Below, one piece after another: positions 1 through 8,181 of a DNA stretch of 64,000 bases (position 1 is the first letter of the stretch; every line of letters begins with the position of its first letter). The position numbers were made by a program, and so were the translations under genes. Where the stretch lies: contig JBBQUM010000021.1 of assembly GCA_038212445.1 (NCBI GenBank), positions 62,001-126,000 on the forward strand. Direction: 5' to 3'. The stretch comes from TMP-7 sp038212445. Lineage in GTDB: Bacteria; Acidobacteriota; Terriglobia; Bryobacterales; Bryobacteraceae. Below the pieces are notes generated by a model. It was not told the origin of the DNA. It saw only the letters and a program-made list of their open reading frames with translations, and searched no databases.

Positions 1-2
1 AT

Positions 3-326
3 GCGTTGGAAAAGCTGAGCAACTACCGCTGGCCAGGAAACATTCGCGAATTGCGAAACGTGATGACCAAAGCCGCGGTGCTCTGCCGCGACGAGGAGAT
101 CCGGGGGCATCAACTGGGGGCTCAGTTACAAGGTGGCGTGCGCAGCGGCAATAACCCTGCCAGCGCCGACCTGGGGGAAATCGAACGGCACATGATCTTC
201 AAGGTTCTCGAACAGACGGGAGGCCATCACCAGCGGGCCGCCGATTTGCTGGGAATCTCGCGACGCACGTTGACGCGCAAGTTGAAAACGTATTCCGCAT
301 GCGCCGGAGTTGAGCAGTATGTCTAG
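3..326 (+). CDS. Sigma-54-dependent response regulator, C-terminal fragment (NtrC family)
   Basis: This is the 3' end of a gene that begins before the window; the frame is open from base 3. The visible 107 residues start at the end of the AAA+ sigma-54 interaction domain, with the family motif WPGNIRELRNV. They finish with a Fis-type helix-turn-helix (HMIFKVLEQTGGHHQRAADLLGI..RTLTRKLKTY). Such proteins remodel RNA polymerase-sigma54 at enhancer-dependent promoters, usually after phosphorylation by a partner kinase. The receiver and Walker motifs would lie upstream and cannot be checked. The stop overlaps the start of the next gene (ATG 319), so the two are probably co-transcribed. Confidence 0.88.
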   Translation, partial: ALEKLSNYRWPGNIRELRNVMTKAAVLCRDEEIRGHQLGAQLQGGVRSGNNPASADLGEIERHMIFKVLEQTGGHHQRAADLLGISRRTLTRKLKTYSACAGVEQYV

Positions 327-585
327 CGATACCCTTCAAGACCTTCGACGTGAGCCGCGGCTGCCGGCGGAGGGCTTGATCCTCATCAGTCTCGAGGGGC
401 AGACGATCACCGGCCGGCTGATGGACGTCAGCCTTAGCGGCTTCCGCGCTACCCATACCTGCGCGGGTTTGCAGAGCGGCACCGCAGTTAAATTTCAGCA
501 TCCGGCCGCCTCGGGCACCGCCCGTGTGGTCTGGAATCGGATTTCTGGCGCCGGCATCGAGTCGGGATTCCTAATTCTCGGCTAA
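319..585 (+). CDS. PilZ-domain protein (c-di-GMP binding)
   Basis: A small protein of 88 residues that is essentially one PilZ domain. It carries the RxxxR motif (RREPR) near residues 10-15 and the second motif DVSLSGFR, which together bind cyclic di-GMP in this family. ATG 319 is chosen because GGAG lies 9 bases upstream; an in-frame TTG at 310 is the alternative. The start overlaps the end of the sigma-54 activator, implying coupled translation. Stand-alone PilZ proteins act as c-di-GMP adaptors for motility, exopolysaccharide or transcription; the target here is not visible. Confidence 0.8.
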   Translation: MSSDTLQDLRREPRLPAEGLILISLEGQTITGRLMDVSLSGFRATHTCAGLQSGTAVKFQHPAASGTARVVWNRISGAGIESGFLILG

Positions 586-629
586 TCCCCGCACGCTATC
601 CGCGAGACAAATCACTCAGATTCAAACGA

Positions 630-656
630 AGCTCTTTCGGAGCTAAGTGCTAGAAT
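630..656 (+). promoter_or_regulatory. Small hairpin and -10-like element before the efflux adaptor gene
   Basis: AGCTC-TTTCG-GAGCT (630-644) forms a 5-bp stem. It is followed by TAGAAT (651-656), a 5/6 match to a sigma-70 -10 box, 26 bases before ATG 682. No good -35 is seen, so the promoter call is tentative. Confidence 0.3.
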
Positions 657-681
657 ACGGTTTCCGGGCTCCAGGCTACAA

Positions 682-1893
682 ATGAAGCGGATTTTCGCAA
701 CAGTCATCGTTACCGCTGTGCTCTTCTCGGCGGGATGTTCCAAGACCAAGACCATCCTTGCCAAGCAGGACACTGGTCCGATTTCCATTCGCGTCGCACC
801 GGTCCAGGCTCGCGACATTCAACGCACCGTGGAAAGCGTGGGGACGCTGTTTCCTTTTGACGAGGCCGTGATCAGCGCCGAAATCGAAGGCCGTGTGGAC
901 GAGGTTAAGGTAGACCTCGGCGACCCGGTGGCGCTTGGCCAGGTGATGGTCCACATCCAGGATGAGGAGCAGCGCTACCTCCTGGCACAGATGGAAGCAC
1001 AACTGCGTCAGTCGCTCGAACGCGTGGGGCTTAAGAACGAAAACGATAAGGTTAAAGATATCCGCGATACGCCGGAACCCAGGCGAGTGCACGCTGACCT
1101 GGTGGACTCCGAGCAGAAGTTCAATCGAGCCAAGAATCTTGTGAGCCAGGGAATTGGATCCATGGCCGATCTGGATCAGGCGGAAGCGCGTTTCAGGGCG
1201 ATGCAGGCGACCTACGATTCCTCGTTGACCTCGGTACGAACGCTACTCCAGGACATCGATCGTTCCAGGGCACAGCTGGATCTCCAGCGCAAGAAGCTCC
1301 GCGACGCTACTGTGAAAGCGGCATTTGCCGGTTCGATCAAAGAACGCCAGGTAACCGTTGGGCAGTATGTCCGCGTGAATACGCCGCTGATGACCATCGT
1401 CAAGACAGACGTTCTCCGGCTGCGCCTCGAAGTGCCAGAGCGCATGGCGCCGTGGATTCGCAATGGACAGGTGGTAGACGTCGTTCTTGAAGCCTTCGAA
1501 GGACGAAAGTTCCGCGGCGATGTATGGCGCATCTCGCCGATGGTTGACCAGGCCAAACGGACATTTGTCGTTGAAGCGCGCGTGGAGAATCCCAAAAACG
1601 AGCTGAAGCCGGGTTCGTACGCCCGGGCTCGCGTTCCCACACAGAAGATCGAGAGGATCAGACTCGTTCCGTCGAAAGCCGTCCAGTACGTATTCGGCAC
1701 CAACAAGGCCTACGTAGTAAAGAACGAAGTCGTGGAAGCGCGAGATTTGAAACTCGGCGACCGGTTTGCTGACGACGTCGAGATTCTCGAGGGACTCGAA
1801 GAGGGTGAACAAGTCGCGCTGACTCAACTAGGCAGGCTCGACACCGGCTCCAAGGTTCACATCGAAAACGGCGACGCACGTCGCGGACTCTAG
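682..1893 (+). CDS. Efflux RND/HlyD-type periplasmic adaptor lipoprotein
   Basis: 403 residues with a lipoprotein signal peptide (lipobox-like FSAGC, Cys at about residue 19). The mature part has the usual membrane-fusion layout: a split barrel-sandwich/lipoyl domain (around 55-90 and 205-245), a long alpha-hairpin (about 95-205, with many Gln/Arg/Glu heptads), a beta-barrel and a membrane-proximal domain to the C-terminus (PGSYARARV, LEGLEEGEQVA). Adaptors of this family bridge an inner-membrane pump and an outer-membrane channel. No RND pump or TolC gene follows, so it is an orphan here or works with a pump elsewhere. Its stop overlaps that of the convergent gene by 4 bases. Confidence 0.85.
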   Translation: MKRIFATVIVTAVLFSAGCSKTKTILAKQDTGPISIRVAPVQARDIQRTVESVGTLFPFDEAVISAEIEGRVDEVKVDLGDPVALGQVMVHIQDEEQRYLLAQMEAQLRQSLERVGLKNENDKVKDIRDTPEPRRVHADLVDSEQKFNRAKNLVSQGIGSMADLDQAEARFRAMQATYDSSLTSVRTLLQDIDRSRAQLDLQRKKLRDATVKAAFAGSIKERQVTVGQYVRVNTPLMTIVKTDVLRLRLEVPERMAPWIRNGQVVDVVLEAFEGRKFRGDVWRISPMVDQAKRTFVVEARVENPKNELKPGSYARARVPTQKIERIRLVPSKAVQYVFGTNKAYVVKNEVVEARDLKLGDRFADDVEILEGLEEGEQVALTQLGRLDTGSKVHIENGDARRGL

Positions 1894-2306
1894 TAACTAA
1901 CACCCAAAGGCAGAGCTACAGCCGTCGACGACGGCAGCACAGGCGTGTCTGTAACCGGCAGTACACGCGCGGCCGGCATTGCCGGAATCGGAGGCGCGGG
2001 AACCGTCACCGGGACGCTCACGGACTGGCTGCGGGTGTAGAACACGTCAGGGCGCCGCCCGTCCGAGCGCGGATCCACTGTCTTCACCTGAAACGGGGAG
2101 GCTTTAAGCGTTTCATTCGTGTAGCTGGAAGGGGATCCTTGCAGCTCCGCAATTGAAGTCTCCTGATGGTGAACAGGAGCTATGTATCCGAAGGTGAGGA
2201 ACAGCAGCATCAGGGCATCGCACGCGACGAAGCCGCGGAGCAGCGTCCCGAAATGCTGGTCTGATTTTTCCCGGAGTGTCGGAATCGGCCCGATTGTGCT
2301 GGTCAT
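1890..2306 (-). CDS. Hypothetical single-pass membrane protein
   Basis: 138 residues from ATG 2306, chosen because GGGAGG lies 5 bases before it; a TTG four codons further upstream (2318) is less likely. It has a cytoplasmic N-terminus, one hydrophobic segment (about residues 20-40, rich in Leu/Phe), and a Pro/Val/Thr-rich tail that looks extended (VPVTVPAPPIPAMPAARVLP). I do not recognise a domain. It converges on the efflux adaptor and overlaps its stop by 4 bases. Confidence 0.55.
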   Translation of the reverse strand: MTSTIGPIPTLREKSDQHFGTLLRGFVACDALMLLFLTFGYIAPVHHQETSIAELQGSPSSYTNETLKASPFQVKTVDPRSDGRRPDVFYTRSQSVSVPVTVPAPPIPAMPAARVLPVTDTPVLPSSTAVALPLGVSY

Positions 2307-2430
2307 TGCGCCTCCCAATCCTCAAGAGAGCAATCGACTAGCCAGAATTGTAAGCGGTAACTAGCGTGTTTTCAATGTCCTTGTGGTGACACGATGCTTG
2401 AAGGCGGGAAGCATGTGCGTGGCGAATGTA

Positions 2431-2458
2431 AAAACCGCTGCCCGAAAGCAGCGGTTTT
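2431..2458 (-). terminator. Intrinsic terminator of the coiled-coil gene
   Basis: A perfect 11-bp inverted repeat (AAAACCGCTGC / GCAGCGGTTTT) with a 6-base loop lies 24 bases past the stop of the minus-strand gene. It is followed on that strand by a run of T (GGTTTTTAC). This is the clearest rho-independent terminator in the window. Confidence 0.85.
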
Positions 2459-2482
2459 GGGAAGTGATAGCTACTGTGACAG

Positions 2483-3397
2483 CTAGTTGCGAGCGCTTTG
2501 AACTTTCGGCGTGGCGAGGTATCCGGCGATTGTGTCCTTCTTAATATCGTTCACAACGATCTCGTACGGCTGCTTGGCTCGTGTGGTGATGAATTGCACG
2601 GGCTCATTCACCGTCTTGTCGCGCTTTTCCACCCGCTTGTCATCCACCAGAAGTTCGATGGTGTAGCGGTTCTTCTTCACGTCGATCTTCTTCAACTGAA
2701 CGGCGACATCGCCAACCTTCTGCATGTCCTTGGTCTTGGAGAGCTTGAACTCGAAGTAGTTCCGCTCGCCCAGCGCCTTCAGCGCTCCCAGTTCAGTGGA
2801 GTTGGTTGCGATCAGTGACGCCTGGCCGCTCACATCGCCGGTTACGCGGCGCAGATTCGCAACGGTCTTCTCGAGTTCACTCTTTGTTGACGCAACCTCG
2901 GTCTTCACGGTGCCGACCTCGGTTTTGACTTCGCCGATCTTGGAGTTGGCGGTGACCGCCTTCTCGTCCACCTTGGAAATGTCCGCCTTCAGGACGGATT
3001 CGCGCTGCTGGGTCTCTTTGGCGAGTTGCTCGGCCAGTTCGTCAGCATGCTTGTTTGCGTCGATCTTGGCCTGACCAGCGGCGCTGGCCGCCAGGCGGCG
3101 GGCGTTGGCCAGCTCAACCTTAAGCGAGTCAGTGGTACGACGGTGACTTTGTGAAGTGAGCGACGTAGCCTCGCGGACTTTGTCGATCTCGCCTAACAGC
3201 GCGTCCCGAGTCTTTGTCATCTCGGCACGGGTGTCCTGCAGCTGCATGTAGAGGTACGCCGTCGCGGCTCCCAGCGCAAGCACCAGGCCAAACAGCACGG
3301 CGATCTTGAGCCCTCCTCCACCGGAAGAGGTGTCGTGAATCGGTTCGATCTTCGGTAGATCGGGCGATGACATCGGTGACGGGTTAATGGAACTCAC
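2483..3397 (-). CDS. Membrane-anchored coiled-coil protein of unknown function
   Basis: 304 residues. A Pro/Ser-rich cytoplasmic N-terminus (1-28) is followed by one transmembrane helix (about 29-51, LKIAVLFGLVLALGAATAYL). A long charged coiled coil comes next (about 52-200, repeated Lys/Glu/Ala/Val heptads such as KTEVGTVKTEVAST), then a beta-rich C-terminal domain (about 210-300, FELSKTKDMQKVGDVAVQLK). The shape suits an envelope scaffold or sensor, but no named family was recognised. It is monocistronic, with its own strong terminator at 2431-2458 and a structured 164-base region upstream. Confidence 0.7.
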   Translation of the reverse strand: MSSINPSPMSSPDLPKIEPIHDTSSGGGGLKIAVLFGLVLALGAATAYLYMQLQDTRAEMTKTRDALLGEIDKVREATSLTSQSHRRTTDSLKVELANARRLAASAAGQAKIDANKHADELAEQLAKETQQRESVLKADISKVDEKAVTANSKIGEVKTEVGTVKTEVASTKSELEKTVANLRRVTGDVSGQASLIATNSTELGALKALGERNYFEFKLSKTKDMQKVGDVAVQLKKIDVKKNRYTIELLVDDKRVEKRDKTVNEPVQFITTRAKQPYEIVVNDIKKDTIAGYLATPKVQSARN

Positions 3398-3457
3398 TTT
3401 AGCGTTACCCTTCTATCAGTTGCATCTATGCTACCACTGTGTGTTAAGAAAGATGTG

Positions 3458-3520
3458 CCGGAAGGCAGTCCGGTTCCAGCCGATCTCCGTACAGGCCTAT
3501 CGGCAGAAGTTCGATTCTGC
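3458..3520. other. Three consecutive hairpins in the 3398-3561 intergenic region
   Basis: Three short perfect stems follow one another: CCGGA/TCCGG (3458-3473), GCCGAT/ATCGGC (3479-3504) and GCAGAA/TTCTGC (3503-3520; the last two share GC). The last one, GCAGAAGTTCGATTCTGC, resembles a tRNA T-arm, but there is no acceptor, D or anticodon stem around it. The block sits after the ggt-like stop and before the coiled-coil start on the minus strand. It could be a leader structure, a small RNA or a weak terminator. Confidence 0.35.
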
Positions 3521-3561
3521 AAGAGAGTACTTGCTTTCAATAAGATAAAGCGATCCAGTGA

Positions 3562-5328
3562 CTAGCGGCCGAAGATGAAACGGGAGCGGCGGGGGTCGGC
3601 TCCACCGTGCAGCACGCCGTCCTTCTTCATGATCACTGTGGGAGCTGAATGATTGCTCCAGGGGGTGGTCATCGTGATCTTGTGGCCAATAGCGATGAGC
3701 GCATCGCCGGTGGCTCTTGGGATGCGATTCTCCAGGTTCACCTTCCCCGCCTCGAATTCGTGGAAGGCGAAGGACGAATAGAAGTGCTCGGTTTCGAAGC
3801 GCGGCGCTTCGGCGGCTTCCTGAGGCGACATCCCGAAGTCGATCAGGTTGAGCAGGGTTTGGAGCATCGCCTGATCCTGGTTATCGCCGCCCGGCGTCGA
3901 CATCTCCAGGAAAAACTCTCCGTCCTTTAGTACCATCGTCGGGCTGAGCGTGACGCGCGGACGCTTGCCGGGCGCGAGCAGGTTGGCGTGCCCTGGTGTG
4001 CCGACAAAGCTCTGGAGTCGAGTGCTGAACGGGATTCCCGTGTCGCCGGCGATTACGCTTGGAAGCCAGGCGCCGCTCGGCGTGGCCGAAAATGCGTTGC
4101 CCTTGCTGTCAACGACGTTGACGCAGGTGGTGTCGTGGACATCGGCGGTTCCCGCCGGCCCGCTCGGCAAGGCACCCGGCGTGTTCATCTCTCCGGGACG
4201 ACTCTCCATCGAAGCGCGACCCGGATCGATCAACTTCCGACGCTCGGCCGCGTATTCCTTCGAAAGCAAAATCTCCTCGGGGATCTTCGAGAATTTCGGA
4301 TCGCCGTAGTGACGGTCGCGATCGGCAAACGCCAACTTCACCGTCTCGATTACCGTGTGCAAGTACTGCGGCGAATTGTGCCCCATTGCCTTCAGGTCGA
4401 AGCCCTCGAGAATATTCAGCGCTTCGATCATCGCCGGACCTTGCGTCCAGAAACCTGGCTTCACGATCGTGAAGCCCCGGTAGGTGCCGGTTCGCGGCGC
4501 ATCCTCGTCAGCCTTGAAATTCGCCAGATCCTCGTAGGCAATGAAGCCGCCGTGGGACTCGGAAAAGGCGGCGATCCTCTTGGCGATAGAACCGCGATAG
4601 AACAGATCGCGGACAGCCTGGATCTTGGCTTCACGCTTGCCTTTAGCTTTCTTCTCCGCCGCCACCAGTTCGCGGAGCGTGCGGGCCAGCGGCGCCATGG
4701 TCACCAGTTCCCCGCGCATCGGCGGTCTGCCATTGGGATAGAAGAACGCGGTGGACTCCGGCCACTCACCGAGAATCTTCTGGTAGCCGGTCAACATTCC
4801 GGCGAATTCCTCGGCAATCGGAAAGCCCTCGGCGCACTCAATAGCAGGTTGAGCCACTTCGGCAAAGGACATGGTGCCGTGCTTCTGGAGCGCCAGCATG
4901 ATGCCGTCGAAGACGCCGGGCGTAATGGCGGCCTTGATTCCCTGCATCGGCACGAGCGGCTTGTGACCCGGATCCTCCCAACTCTCAGCGGCGCGCTGCT
5001 GGTAGTTCTCGACAGTGGCTTTCTTCGGCGCCACGCCGACACCGCTGATGACCACTGGAGCCTTGCCGGCCATCTTGACGATAAGAGGCATCTCGCCGCC
5101 CAGGCCAAAACGGCTTTGCTCGGTGACAGCGGCGGCCAGTACCGTGGCCACTCCCGCGTCCACCGCATTGCCGCCCTTCTCGAGCATCCGGTAGCCGGCT
5201 TCTACTTCCTGGTTGTTGGCGGCCGCCACCATGTGGTGGGTGCCGCGGACCGGTGGAAACATCGTCGGGGGGTCAGCCAGAAGCAGCACGGCCGAAATCA
5301 ACGCAAACGCCCAGATCGCGAGTTTCAT
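3562..5328 (-). CDS. ggt: Gamma-glutamyltranspeptidase (Ntn-hydrolase)
   Basis: 588 residues, a normal length for the family, with an N-terminal signal peptide (about 1-18), so the enzyme is exported. The precursor should cleave itself before the catalytic threonine in HDTTCVNVVD (Thr400/401), which becomes the N-terminus of the small subunit. The oxyanion/substrate segment STPGGDNQDQ follows. The enzyme hydrolyses or transfers the gamma-glutamyl group of glutathione and related peptides in the periplasm. The start lies 4 bases after the stop of the SpoU methyltransferase gene, so they form an operon. Related acylases share the fold, but the motif set fits Ggt best. Confidence 0.9.
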   Translation of the reverse strand: MKLAIWAFALISAVLLLADPPTMFPPVRGTHHMVAAANNQEVEAGYRMLEKGGNAVDAGVATVLAAAVTEQSRFGLGGEMPLIVKMAGKAPVVISGVGVAPKKATVENYQQRAAESWEDPGHKPLVPMQGIKAAITPGVFDGIMLALQKHGTMSFAEVAQPAIECAEGFPIAEEFAGMLTGYQKILGEWPESTAFFYPNGRPPMRGELVTMAPLARTLRELVAAEKKAKGKREAKIQAVRDLFYRGSIAKRIAAFSESHGGFIAYEDLANFKADEDAPRTGTYRGFTIVKPGFWTQGPAMIEALNILEGFDLKAMGHNSPQYLHTVIETVKLAFADRDRHYGDPKFSKIPEEILLSKEYAAERRKLIDPGRASMESRPGEMNTPGALPSGPAGTADVHDTTCVNVVDSKGNAFSATPSGAWLPSVIAGDTGIPFSTRLQSFVGTPGHANLLAPGKRPRVTLSPTMVLKDGEFFLEMSTPGGDNQDQAMLQTLLNLIDFGMSPQEAAEAPRFETEHFYSSFAFHEFEAGKVNLENRIPRATGDALIAIGHKITMTTPWSNHSAPTVIMKKDGVLHGGADPRRSRFIFGR

Positions 5329-5332
5329 AAGG

Positions 5333-5869
5333 TTATCTCACATTCTCCAACATCCGCCGGTATTTGCGCAGAAGTTCGTAGATAACGATCCCGCCGGCAG
5401 TGGCTACATTTAGCGAGTGTTTCAAGCCGAGCATCGGGATGCGGACATGAGTGTCGCACTGCTCGATCACCGACGGCTGAATCCCGTCCACCTCGTGTCC
5501 GAACACAATGCAGACCGGAAACTGCGGCACCCAGTCGAAGAGATCGACGGCGTGTGAGCTGGTTTCGACGGCCGCCAGTTCGTACCCTCGTTCCCGTAAA
5601 GTCGCCACCACCCCCGCCGCCTCCCACGAATGTTCCCAAGGCACGCGCTCCTCACTGCCGAGCGCGGTTTTGCTCAGAGCGTTCTTGGGCGGATGGCCGG
5701 TGATGCCGCCTAGGTAAAGTTTCTCGAGGCCGGCGGCGTCGGCGGTGCGGAAGAACGAGCCGACGTTGTAGAGGCTGCGCACGTTGTCGAGCAGCACGCA
5801 AACCGGCAGCCGTCCCATGGATTCGTAGGGCGAGGCGGCGTGGGTGGCGAGAAAGGGTAAACGCTCCAT
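5333..5869 (-). CDS. SpoU/TrmH-family RNA 2'-O-methyltransferase
   Basis: 178 residues with the three SPOUT trefoil-knot motifs: LLDNVRSLYNVGSFFRTADA (about 26-45), IVFGHEVDGI (about 121-130) and the SAM-binding loop IPMLGLKHSLNVATAGGI (about 144-161). The enzyme transfers methyl from SAM to a ribose 2'-OH in tRNA or rRNA. It lacks the N-terminal L30e-like domain of RlmB, and I cannot tell the substrate. The first gene of a two-gene unit with ggt; divergent from hutH with only 26 bases between start codons, so each promoter must lie partly inside the other gene. Confidence 0.88.
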   Translation of the reverse strand: MERLPFLATHAASPYESMGRLPVCVLLDNVRSLYNVGSFFRTADAAGLEKLYLGGITGHPPKNALSKTALGSEERVPWEHSWEAAGVVATLRERGYELAAVETSSHAVDLFDWVPQFPVCIVFGHEVDGIQPSVIEQCDTHVRIPMLGLKHSLNVATAGGIVIYELLRKYRRMLENVR

Positions 5870-5895
5870 AGGGTGGAAGCCATATTCTACGAAGT

Positions 5896-7395
5896 ATGGT
5901 TGCCCTCACAGGAAACACGCTCACCGTCGAGCAGGTTCACGCCGTCGCTGTTCTGAATGAGCCCGTCAGAATTGCAGACGAGGCGCGGGAGCGGATGCTG
6001 GCCACGCGGGCTACCGTTGAGCGCATGGCCGACGGCGACGCGCCGGTTTACGCGGTCAACACCGGCGTGGGACTGCTGGCCGACGTGCGCATTGCGCCAG
6101 GAGAGCTTGAGCATTTACAGCGGAACGTAGTGCGCTCTCACGCAGTCGGAGTCGGAGCGTTGCTGCCCCCGGAAGTGGTTCGCGCCATGATGCTGATTCG
6201 CGCCAACGTCCTGGCGATCGGCTGTTCGGGCATCCGTCCGGTGGTGGCTGAACGGCTGTGCGACCTGCTGAATCACGGCATCACGCCGTCGGTGCCATCG
6301 CGAGGCAGCGCTGGAGCCAGCGGCGATCTGGCCCCGCTCGCGCATATGGCGCTGGTGCTGATCGGCGAAGGCGAGGCCACGGTGGATGGCCGCGTGCTCC
6401 CCGGCGACGCAGCGCTACAGTCCGCCGGCATTGAGCCGCTGACGCTGGCGGCCAAGGAAGGCATCTCGCTCGTAAACGGCACGCAGGCGATGCTCGCCAT
6501 CGCGTCGCTCGCGCAGTTGCAGGCGGAACGCTTGGTGGAGTTCGCTGATCTCTTCTGCGCGATGAGCCTGGACGGTCTCAAAGGCACGCCCCGCGCCTTC
6601 GATCCGCGCATTCACGAAATGCGGCCGCATCCAGGGCAACTCGCGAGCGCGCGCAACCTGGCGCGGATTCTCGAAAACAGCGAGATCCGGCAGTCGCACG
6701 CAACCTGCCGCCGCGTCCAGGACGCGTACTCTCTTCGCTGCGCGCCGCAGGTGCATGGCGCCGTCCGCGACACGCTCACCGAGGCGCGCCGCGTATTCGC
6801 CATTGAGCTGAATTCGGTCACCGACAATCCGTTGGTGTTCGGCGAAGAAATCCTCTCCGGCGGCAATTTCCATGGCGAACCACTGGCCTTCGCGCTCGAC
6901 TACATGGCCATCGCGCTCACTGCCCTATCGGGCTTTTCCGAGAGGCGCATTGACCGGTTAGTGAATCCTGCGCTGAACGAGGATCTGCCGCCATTCCTGG
7001 CCAATCACGCCGGGCTCGAGTCGGGCTTCATGATGGTGCAGGTAACGGCGGCGGCGCTGGTAGCGGAAAACCGTGTGCTGGCGACGCCGGCGAGTCCAGG
7101 CTCCATTACAACCAGCGGCAACAAGGAAGATTTCGTGAGCATGGGCATGACCTCGGCGCTCAAGCTCCAGCAGGTGATCGAAAACGCGCGTAATGTGCTA
7201 GCCATTGAGGCCATTACCGCGGCACGAGCTTTGGATTGCCTGCGGCCGTTGAAGTCGAGTCCGGCGGTGGAGGCGTTCCGTGAAAACTTAAGAGCCTTCG
7301 CGCCCGAATGGAGGGGCGATCAACCGCTTGCCGGACAGATCCGCGCGGTGGCCAACGCGATGGCGAACGGCGGCTTGTCAGCGAAGGAAAACTGA
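5896..7395 (+). CDS. hutH: Histidine ammonia-lyase
   Basis: 499 residues, the usual length. It deaminates L-histidine to urocanate, the first step of histidine catabolism. The Ala141-Ser142-Gly143 triad (in GSAGASGDLAPL) cyclises to the electrophilic MIO group. Tyr in VYAVNTGVG and His82 in RSHAVGVG are in place, the latter favouring histidine or tyrosine over phenylalanine. GNFHGEP further supports HutH, though a tyrosine ammonia-lyase cannot be excluded from sequence alone. No hutU, hutI or hutG lies nearby. Its last 18 bases overlap the convergent GNAT gene. Confidence 0.88.
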   Translation: MVALTGNTLTVEQVHAVAVLNEPVRIADEARERMLATRATVERMADGDAPVYAVNTGVGLLADVRIAPGELEHLQRNVVRSHAVGVGALLPPEVVRAMMLIRANVLAIGCSGIRPVVAERLCDLLNHGITPSVPSRGSAGASGDLAPLAHMALVLIGEGEATVDGRVLPGDAALQSAGIEPLTLAAKEGISLVNGTQAMLAIASLAQLQAERLVEFADLFCAMSLDGLKGTPRAFDPRIHEMRPHPGQLASARNLARILENSEIRQSHATCRRVQDAYSLRCAPQVHGAVRDTLTEARRVFAIELNSVTDNPLVFGEEILSGGNFHGEPLAFALDYMAIALTALSGFSERRIDRLVNPALNEDLPPFLANHAGLESGFMMVQVTAAALVAENRVLATPASPGSITTSGNKEDFVSMGMTSALKLQQVIENARNVLAIEAITAARALDCLRPLKSSPAVEAFRENLRAFAPEWRGDQPLAGQIRAVANAMANGGLSAKEN

Positions 7396-8181
7396 GAATC
7401 CGGCGACGTCGCGGTATCCCATCTTGCGATACATGTTGTGCCCGGCGCGCGTGGACTGTAGTACCGTGCGTTGAACGCCGGAGACCTTGCGGGCGTCGAG
7501 CAGCAATTGCCGCATGAGCGCTTCGGCGTAGCCCTTGCGGCGGAATTCCGCCAGCGTGCCGATCGAGTAAAAGCCGATCGCTTCGTCCGACACCACCAGC
7601 GCGGCGGTACAAATCGGACGGCGGTTCACATAACCCACATAGCCCACGTAGTCGTGCTGCCAGGCTTGTTCGGGCTCGTAAATTGCCCGGGAAGTCGCGA
7701 AGGGAATATCGAAATTCAGCGTCGTCAGGTGCGCGAAATCAATCCGTGTTTGCGTATCGCTCACCAGCTTGTATTCCATGGGAGGAAGGTAGCGTGACAG
7801 CGGCGTGAGGGTCTCGGCGACCATACCGGGCGCGTGCGTCAGAGCATGCAGCCGGTAGCGTGATGAGAGGCCCGACAAATGCGGTTTGACGGCGGGCGCG
7901 ATCAGGTCGTCGCACAGCCACAGCGACCAGCGGGTCCGGCGCTTGGCATACCACTCCGAGGCCAGCCCGATACGCAGTTCCAACTGGGCCAGATTCTCAA
8001 TGGGCTCGGCGAGTACAGCGATGTTAAAAACCGCGTAGTCGACGCCGGAGTCAATCAACAGCAGTCCGGCACGCTCTTCCACGGTTCCCCGCCCGCTCGC
8101 GCGGCCAAAAAACTGGAGGGCGAGACAGAGGTTGTCGTGGACAATCTGGTGTACTGCGGAACCGTTAACCAAGCTCTTCAT
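7378..8181 (-). CDS. GNAT-family N-acetyltransferase
   Basis: 267 residues. The C-terminal half (about 140-267) has the GNAT fold, with the acetyl-CoA pyrophosphate loop in LAEFRRKGYAEALMRQL and the final YRKMGYRDVAGFSVFL strand. The N-terminal half is a second, degenerate GNAT-like lobe, as in tandem acetyltransferases. The acceptor is unknown. The start abuts the priA stop (8182), so it is probably co-transcribed behind priA. Its 3' end overlaps hutH by 18 bases. Confidence 0.75.
   Translation of the reverse strand: MKSLVNGSAVHQIVHDNLCLALQFFGRASGRGTVEERAGLLLIDSGVDYAVFNIAVLAEPIENLAQLELRIGLASEWYAKRRTRWSLWLCDDLIAPAVKPHLSGLSSRYRLHALTHAPGMVAETLTPLSRYLPPMEYKLVSDTQTRIDFAHLTTLNFDIPFATSRAIYEPEQAWQHDYVGYVGYVNRRPICTAALVVSDEAIGFYSIGTLAEFRRKGYAEALMRQLLLDARKVSGVQRTVLQSTRAGHNMYRKMGYRDVAGFSVFLR

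Noticed and set aside
3485..3535. A tRNA gene suggested by the AGAAGTTCGATTCTGC T-arm-like segment
   Set aside because: No acceptor, D or anticodon stems can be paired around it, and the T-stem pairs poorly if the standard 7-base loop is imposed.
3988..5385. Long open frame on the plus strand opposite ggt (465 codons)
   Set aside because: It is antisense to a gene with clear catalytic motifs, and its Arg/Gly/His-rich product has no domain; high G+C content keeps the frame open.
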